Below, one piece after another: positions 59,581 to 64,000 of a stretch of DNA of 64,000 nt; position 1 is the first letter of the stretch, and each line of letters opens with the position of its first letter. Where the stretch lies: the NCBI RefSeq assembly GCF_035013185.1, contig NZ_JAYGJO010000023.1:1-64000 (forward strand), in the 5' to 3' direction. Under the pieces are notes generated by a model. The model ran no database searches. It had not been told where the DNA came from and saw nothing but the letters and a program-made list of their open reading frames with translations. Origin of the DNA: Acerihabitans sp035013185. Its GTDB lineage: Bacteria > Pseudomonadota > Gammaproteobacteria > Enterobacterales > Enterobacteriaceae. Made by a program: the position numbers and the translations under genes.

Positions 59581-60879
59581 ATGACAACCGAAACGATGCT
59601 GGTCACGCTATCCACGGCGCCAGCCGACCCCCGGTGGGGCGAAAAAGCATTATTGACCGTTAACGATCGCGGTATGACAATTCATCTCAAGAGTGATAAT
59701 CGACTTGTCAGTATCCAGCGCGCTGCTCGCAAGATTGACGGACAGGGAATCAAGCATGTCCAACTGGCGGGAGATGACTGGGATTTGGAAAGCTGCTGGT
59801 CTTTTTGGCAAGGTTTCCGTGGGCCGAAAGGGCAACGTCACGTGGAATGGCCGGTATTGGACGACGCAGCACGACGCGAGCTGGATAACCGACTGAAAAT
59901 CATCGATTGGGTACGCCATACCATCAATACGCCGGCTGAAGAGTTGGGGCCAGAACAATTGGCGCAGCGTGCAGTGGATATGATGTGCTTTGCCTCGTGC
60001 GACGCGGTGAGTTACCGCATCACTAAAGCTGAAGATCTGCGCATCAGTAACTATATGGGCATTCATACTGTGGGACGCGGATCCGACCGTCAGCCGGTGT
60101 TACTGACGTTGGATTACAACCCCAGTGGCAACCAGGATGAGCCGGTAATGGCCTGTTTGGTGGGCAAAGGCATCACCTTTGATACCGGGGGTTATAGCCT
60201 AAAAGGCAGCGCCAATATGGATTCAATGAAATCCGATATGGGTGGTGCTGCGCTGGTGACTGGGGCATTGGCGCTGGCCATTACCCGCGGGCTGACCAAG
60301 CGTGTGCGACTTTATCTGTGCTGCGCCGACAATATGGTCAGTGGCAATGCGGTCAAGTTAGGCGATATTATTCGCTATCGTAACGGTAAAAGTGTGGAAG
60401 TCATGAATACCGACGCGGAAGGGCGTCTGGTTCTGGCGGATGGATTGATTGACGCCTCAGCGCAGCATCCACAAATTATCATCGATTGCGCTACCCTGAC
60501 CGGGGCCGCCAAGACCGCGTTGGGCAATGATTATCATGCTATGTTCAGCTTTGACGATGCGCTGGCGAACGCGTTGCAACACAGTGCGGCTAAAGAGAAC
60601 GAACCTTTTTGGCGTCTGCCGCTGGCTGAGTTTCATCGCGACCAGCTACCGTCCAACTTTGCCGATCTGAGCAATGTGGCGGGCGGTGCCTATAGCGCGG
60701 GTGCCAGTACCGCGGCCGGATTTTTGTCCCATTTTGTCGAGAATTACCGACAGGGATGGCTGCATATCGACTGTTCCGCTACCTATCGTAAGAGCGCGGT
60801 GGATCAGTGGTCAGCCGGGGCCACCGGATTGGGGGTGCGCACGCTGGCCAATCTATTGCTGGCCCAGGCGGCCAAGTAG
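59581..60879 (+). CDS. pepB: Peptidase B (M17 aminopeptidase)
   Basis: Cytosolic leucyl-aminopeptidase-family enzyme with two metal ions, 432 residues (E. coli 427). The metal and active-site stretches 'LVGKGITFDTGGYSLKGSAN', 'NMVSGNAVKLGDIIRYRNGK' and 'VMNTDAEGRLVLADGLIDAS' are intact. In E. coli it is the last gene of the iscX-pepB-sseB run; here it follows iscS directly. A new promoter must serve it, perhaps in the 130 bp that include the short ERIC. Confidence 0.97.
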   Translation: MTTETMLVTLSTAPADPRWGEKALLTVNDRGMTIHLKSDNRLVSIQRAARKIDGQGIKHVQLAGDDWDLESCWSFWQGFRGPKGQRHVEWPVLDDAARRELDNRLKIIDWVRHTINTPAEELGPEQLAQRAVDMMCFASCDAVSYRITKAEDLRISNYMGIHTVGRGSDRQPVLLTLDYNPSGNQDEPVMACLVGKGITFDTGGYSLKGSANMDSMKSDMGGAALVTGALALAITRGLTKRVRLYLCCADNMVSGNAVKLGDIIRYRNGKSVEVMNTDAEGRLVLADGLIDASAQHPQIIIDCATLTGAAKTALGNDYHAMFSFDDALANALQHSAAKENEPFWRLPLAEFHRDQLPSNFADLSNVAGGAYSAGASTAAGFLSHFVENYRQGWLHIDCSATYRKSAVDQWSAGATGLGVRTLANLLLAQAAK

Positions 60880-61056
60880 TCTGTCATGATTGCGTTGGCA
60901 GTCTGAGCGCGCGAAAGTTGCCCCAAAGGTTTCACTTTCGCGCGTGTATCGTAGACGTCGGTCTGGACCCTGGTGTCTGACCGGGGCCTTAAAAAAGCTG
61001 CGTCCGCTTAAGCTGCTGGTTTGCGGCGGATGGGCACCATCAGCGGAAACATAACC

Positions 61057-61863
61057 ATGAGTACAGATAACGCGCTAGAGCAGGCTCTCAAACTTGCCGC
61101 CAACGAACCGGCGCATCGCCCGGCATTTTTTAATGTATTGCTTGATTCTACGGTGTATGTCCTGGGCGACGCCGGCAGTAACTGGATTGCGGGTGCTGCG
61201 CGTCCAGAGGGTGATGAGCCCGTGACGCTTGAGCATTGGGAAAAACCCGATGGCAGCAGCGCTATCCCATTTTTTACCTCCATGGAAGCACTGCAGCAGG
61301 CACAGGGGCGGGGGGAGGGAAATAACGCGCCGCAGCCGTTTCTGGCGCTGCCGGCGCGTACGTTGTTTGCTATGACCGCGGGTGCAGAGCTGTTTCTTAA
61401 TCCGAAGCTGCCCTATGGCAAGGAATTTGGGCCGGACGAAATCACCGCGCTGATGAGCTATGAAGGTGATGCGTTGACCGAGCGGACGATTCTGGAGGGG
61501 GAAACGCGGATCACCCTTAGCGAACCGCTGGAAAAACCAGCACAAATGATCGACTCTCTGACGCGCCTGTTTGCCGACGTTAAGCAGGTGCGTCGGGCAT
61601 TTCTCGTGCAGGTGCGCGACCAACCCCAGGAGGAACCGCACTGGCTGATAGGTTTGCAGTGCGAACGGGATGAGGAGGCCGCCATTCAGGCTACGGGACG
61701 GGTTGCCACCGATACTGCCCCGGACGACCAGCCGGTGGATATCTGTCTGGTGGGAGAGGATGAGCCCGGCATCAGTCACTATTTCACCCATCATATTACG
61801 CCGTTCTACATGCGTAAGTGGGGCGGTTGGTTGCGTACCCTGAACGAGAGCACTCCAGGCTGA
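61057..61863 (+). CDS. sseB: SseB-family protein
   Basis: Conserved protein described as a serine-sensitivity enhancer, encoded next to sseA; exact role unknown. The ATG at 61057 follows AGCGGAAAC and gives 268 residues (E. coli 258). Shared stretches are 'AANEPAHRPAFFNVLLDSTV', 'LPYGKEFGPDEITALMSYEG', 'KPAQMIDSLTRLFADVKQV' and the end 'FYMRKWGGWLRTLNES'. It follows pepB by about 180 bp and converges with sseA. Confidence 0.95.
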   Translation: MSTDNALEQALKLAANEPAHRPAFFNVLLDSTVYVLGDAGSNWIAGAARPEGDEPVTLEHWEKPDGSSAIPFFTSMEALQQAQGRGEGNNAPQPFLALPARTLFAMTAGAELFLNPKLPYGKEFGPDEITALMSYEGDALTERTILEGETRITLSEPLEKPAQMIDSLTRLFADVKQVRRAFLVQVRDQPQEEPHWLIGLQCERDEEAAIQATGRVATDTAPDDQPVDICLVGEDEPGISHYFTHHITPFYMRKWGGWLRTLNESTPG

Positions 61864-61884
61864 TCGTTGCCTAGGTGTATATTA

Positions 61885-62745
61885 TTAGGCTTCCTGTGCT
61901 GCGCCGGTTTGTATTGGCAGATCGTCGCGCGTTCCCCATTCGCTCCAGGACCCGTCGTAGAGCGTCACATCCGTTATCCCAAGGGCAGTAAGCGCCAGTA
62001 CCACTACGGCGGCGGTGACGCCTGAACCGCAACTGGCTATCAGCGGCTGTGCGCGGTTCACTCCGGCTTGCGTCAATAATTCAACCAGCTCGTCATCGGA
62101 TTTTAATCTTCCGTCCTGCACCAAATCGCTCCAGGGCAGATTGACACTGCCGGGAATATGGCCGCTGCGCATTCCTGGGCGCGGCTCCGGTGCCTGACCG
62201 CTAAAACGCGCCGCTGGGCGTGCATCAACGATCTGTGCCGAATGATCCGCAACCGTGCGCTGGATATCCGTCACGTTTTTGACTTTAGCAAGATCAAACA
62301 CCCCCTGAAATGCCTGTGGCGCAACGGTTACCGCACCTTGATCCAGCGGCAGTCCAGCCTGTTGCCACCCCGCCAACCCACCGGCCAGTAATGACACCTG
62401 TTTAACGCCGGCAATGTGCAGCATCCACCAAACGCGGGGAGCAGAAAACAACGACCCGTCGTCATAGACCACCAGATGCTGGTGTTCACTGATGCCTAAT
62501 TCACCCATGTCGCGTGCAAAATCCGCGTAGGGCGGCAGCATATGCGGCAGGGTGCTGTGGCCATCGCTGAGCGCTTCCACATCAAAAAATACCGCCCCAG
62601 GTAAATGTTCTTGTAAATACTGTTGCCGGATGTTTTGGGGGCCCTGATAACCGGCCGGCAGCATGCGTGCGTCGATGATTCGTACCAGCGGATCGGTGAG
62701 ATGACTTTCCAGCCAACGTGGGGAGACAAATAAGGATGCGGTCAT
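61885..62745 (-). CDS. sseA: 3-mercaptopyruvate sulfurtransferase SseA
   Basis: Two-domain rhodanese that moves sulfur from 3-mercaptopyruvate to acceptors. It has 286 residues (E. coli 281). The catalytic Cys is in 'LIASCGSGVTAAVVVLALTA' in the C-terminal domain, and the loop CGSGVTA is diagnostic. 'FVSPRWLESHLTDPLVRIID' opens the protein and 'GHIPGSVNLPWSDLVQDG' lies before the active site. The gene overlaps nothing; the genes that separate it from ndk in E. coli are missing. Confidence 0.97.
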   Translation of the reverse strand: MTASLFVSPRWLESHLTDPLVRIIDARMLPAGYQGPQNIRQQYLQEHLPGAVFFDVEALSDGHSTLPHMLPPYADFARDMGELGISEHQHLVVYDDGSLFSAPRVWWMLHIAGVKQVSLLAGGLAGWQQAGLPLDQGAVTVAPQAFQGVFDLAKVKNVTDIQRTVADHSAQIVDARPAARFSGQAPEPRPGMRSGHIPGSVNLPWSDLVQDGRLKSDDELVELLTQAGVNRAQPLIASCGSGVTAAVVVLALTALGITDVTLYDGSWSEWGTRDDLPIQTGAAQEA

Positions 62746-63207
62746 GATAGGGCTCCGGAATCAGTTCGGCCGGTCGCTTTCGCGGGCCAGCAACGGAAAT
62801 AAGACATCATCGTCAGGGATTTTACGTTACCGGTCAAGGGGATCACCATCAACCAAGGTGCACTGAACAATCTGGTCGAATTGATGCCTTGCGCGCTTTT
62901 TGATGACCCCATTAATGTTAACGTCTTGCGCATAAAATGTCGATGTGCCAGTGGTTTATCCTTTCGGGGCAGCAGTAAAAAACAAATTCCGAGATTGAGC
63001 AGGATTTGTACTGGAATAAAACGCCTTTTTATGGAAAATGGAATAGCCCCTTGATAACTAGGGAATAAGATACATGTTTTTTTACCAAAATGTTGCGTTT
63101 GTGGTAGGCAAGCGTCTAGCAGATCCCTATAATCTGCGCCACTTAAACCGGTCGGTATAACATTCAATTAACCCGACCCCCCATTGCTGTGTAACATAGA
63201 GGTCATG
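62746..63207. other. sseA-ndk gap lacking yfhM and pbpC
   Basis: About 460 bp replace the several kilobases (an alpha-2-macroglobulin gene and pbpC) found here in E. coli. A 141-codon minus-strand frame (62742-63167) has no protein-like features and is probably chance. I see no recognisable scar of pbpC or yfhM. The ndk promoter should lie near 63050-63170. Confidence 0.4.
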
Positions 63208-63639
63208 ATGACGGTAGAACGTACTTTATCCATTTTAAAACCCAATGCGGTGGCAAAGAATGCCATTGGCGCCATTTATGCTCGTTTTGAAAGCGCTGGT
63301 TTTACCCTCGTTGCAGCTAAAATGTTGCAACTGAGCCGTGAACAGGCTGAAGGATTTTATGCTGAGCATAAGGGCAAACCTTTTTTTGATGGACTGGTGG
63401 GTTTTATGATCTCCGGCCCCGTAATGGTTCAGGTACTGGAAGGCGAGAACGCGGTACACCGCAATCGCGACATCATGGGCGCCACTAATCCGGCTAACGC
63501 CCTCGCTGGAACCCTGCGTGCAGATTATGCCGACAGCTTCACCGAAAACGCGGTGCATGGCTCGGATGCGGTGGAATCCGCTGAGCGGGAAATCGCTTAT
63601 TTCTTCAGTGAAGATGAAATTTGTCGCCGCACACGCTAA
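63208..63639 (+). CDS. ndk: Nucleoside diphosphate kinase
   Basis: Transfers the gamma-phosphate among NDPs. The ATG at 63208 gives 143 residues, identical in length to E. coli; in-frame codons back to 63184 are not conserved. 'TLSILKPNAVAKNAIGAIYA' opens the fold, and the phosphorylated His is in 'TENAVHGSDAVESAEREIAY'. 'ATNPANALAGTLRADYADS' is the nucleotide loop. rlmN follows in the same direction. Confidence 0.98.
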   Translation: MTVERTLSILKPNAVAKNAIGAIYARFESAGFTLVAAKMLQLSREQAEGFYAEHKGKPFFDGLVGFMISGPVMVQVLEGENAVHRNRDIMGATNPANALAGTLRADYADSFTENAVHGSDAVESAEREIAYFFSEDEICRRTR

Positions 63640-63714
63640 GCATCGCCGCAAAATTAATAAAAAAGCCGGGCTTATGCTTTTAAGCCACCCGCCTGTGCGC
63701 TAAAATCTATTTCT

Positions 63715-63763
63715 AATGCGCCCCGAATGAGCGTTAAACCGTACTCGGCCGGGGCATTTTATT
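63715..63763 (+). terminator. Terminator between ndk and rlmN
   Basis: ATGCGCCCCG pairs with CGGGGCAT across a long loop and is followed by TTTTATTATTTT. It lies about 80 bp after ndk and 50 bp before rlmN. Confidence 0.65.
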
Positions 63764-63808
63764 ATTTTCTCCACGCCATAACGTGTAACAACGAGGCATT
63801 CCTACATT

Positions 63809-64000
63809 ATGTCATCTCCATTTATACCTGCCGTGCTGCCAGAAGCGACGCCAATTTCTGTTATCGACACCGCTCCTTCTACTGGTCAAAAACTGAACCT
63901 GCTGGATATGAACCGCCCGCAGATGCGTGAGTTTTTTGCCGGGATGGGTGAAAAACCTTTCCGCGCCGATCAGGTGATGAAATGGATGTATCACTACTGC
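63809..64000 (+). CDS. rlmN: Dual-specificity rRNA/tRNA methyltransferase RlmN, 5' part
   Basis: Radical SAM enzyme that makes m2A2503 in 23S rRNA and m2A37 in some tRNAs. Only 64 codons lie in the window, from ATG 63809. The N-terminal ~25 residues are divergent, then 'LNLLDMNRPQMREFFAGMG' and 'EKPFRADQVMKWMYHYC' match E. coli RlmN closely. The cluster-binding CxxxCxxC motif is beyond the right edge. Gene order ndk-rlmN is conserved. Confidence 0.95.
   Translation, partial: MSSPFIPAVLPEATPISVIDTAPSTGQKLNLLDMNRPQMREFFAGMGEKPFRADQVMKWMYHYC

Noticed and set aside
62742..63167. 141-codon minus-strand frame upstream of ndk
   Set aside because: It overlaps the sseA start and the ndk promoter region and has no recognisable motif; a scar of pbpC could not be shown.

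Overview
The window is a chromosomal segment of an Enterobacterales bacterium that is not E. coli. Most genes keep the order of the E. coli smpB-to-rlmN interval (about 56 to 59 minutes), and the proteins look like clear orthologues. GC content is moderate, with AT-rich accessory patches. Several conserved genes are missing between intact neighbours (pdxJ, iscU to iscX, hmp, the genes between sseA and ndk). ERIC elements, decayed insertion-sequence pieces and tandem repeats are also present. This suits a Pectobacteriaceae/Yersiniaceae-type or Sodalis-like genome that is losing genes, but the species cannot be fixed from this sequence alone.

Layout. 1-1223: the end of a genomic island, with a P4-type integrase next to the 3' end of the tmRNA gene. 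1270-12488: housekeeping genes (smpB, ratA-rnfH, bamE, recN, nadK, grpE, ung, grcA, srmB, trmN6, nadB). 12800-15600: the envelope-stress operon rseD-rpoE-rseABC. 16007-22257: lepA-lepB, rnc-era-recO, a pdxJ scar, acpS and yfhL. 22258-29234: an AT-rich accessory block holding a polytopic GT-C-like membrane protein, decayed gene remnants and a 1212-residue toxin-like protein with an HExxH zinc motif. 29247-38190: yfhH/murQ-pgpC, tadA, mltF and purL. 38191-46235: an insertion between purL and glmY with four 104-bp structured repeats, an IS1-like remnant, an M19 dipeptidase and a full pqqABCDEF cluster. 46502-50958: the GlmY small RNA with its sigma-54 promoter and GlrR sites, glrK-qseG-glrR and glnB. 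51094-64000: glyA, csiE, a zevAB-like pair, suhB, trmJ, a shortened isc operon (iscR-iscS only), pepB, sseB, sseA, ndk and the start of rlmN.

Regulation visible in the sequence includes paired LexA boxes before recN, a sigma-32 promoter before grpE, a perfect FNR site before grcA, a sigma-E promoter before rpoE, PurR boxes before purL and glyA, an IscR site before iscR, and a sigma-54 promoter with two TGTC-N10-GACA-type sites before glmY.

The points most worth following are: the zinc-metalloprotease-like giant protein; an isc operon that has lost its scaffold, chaperone and ferredoxin genes together with the IscS tail that contacts IscU; an mltF reading frame that runs through its own terminator, and so may make non-stop mRNA; the 104-bp repeat array; and palindromes shared by yfhH and murQ. 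All calls rest on reading the sequence and on remembered family features; no database search was run.
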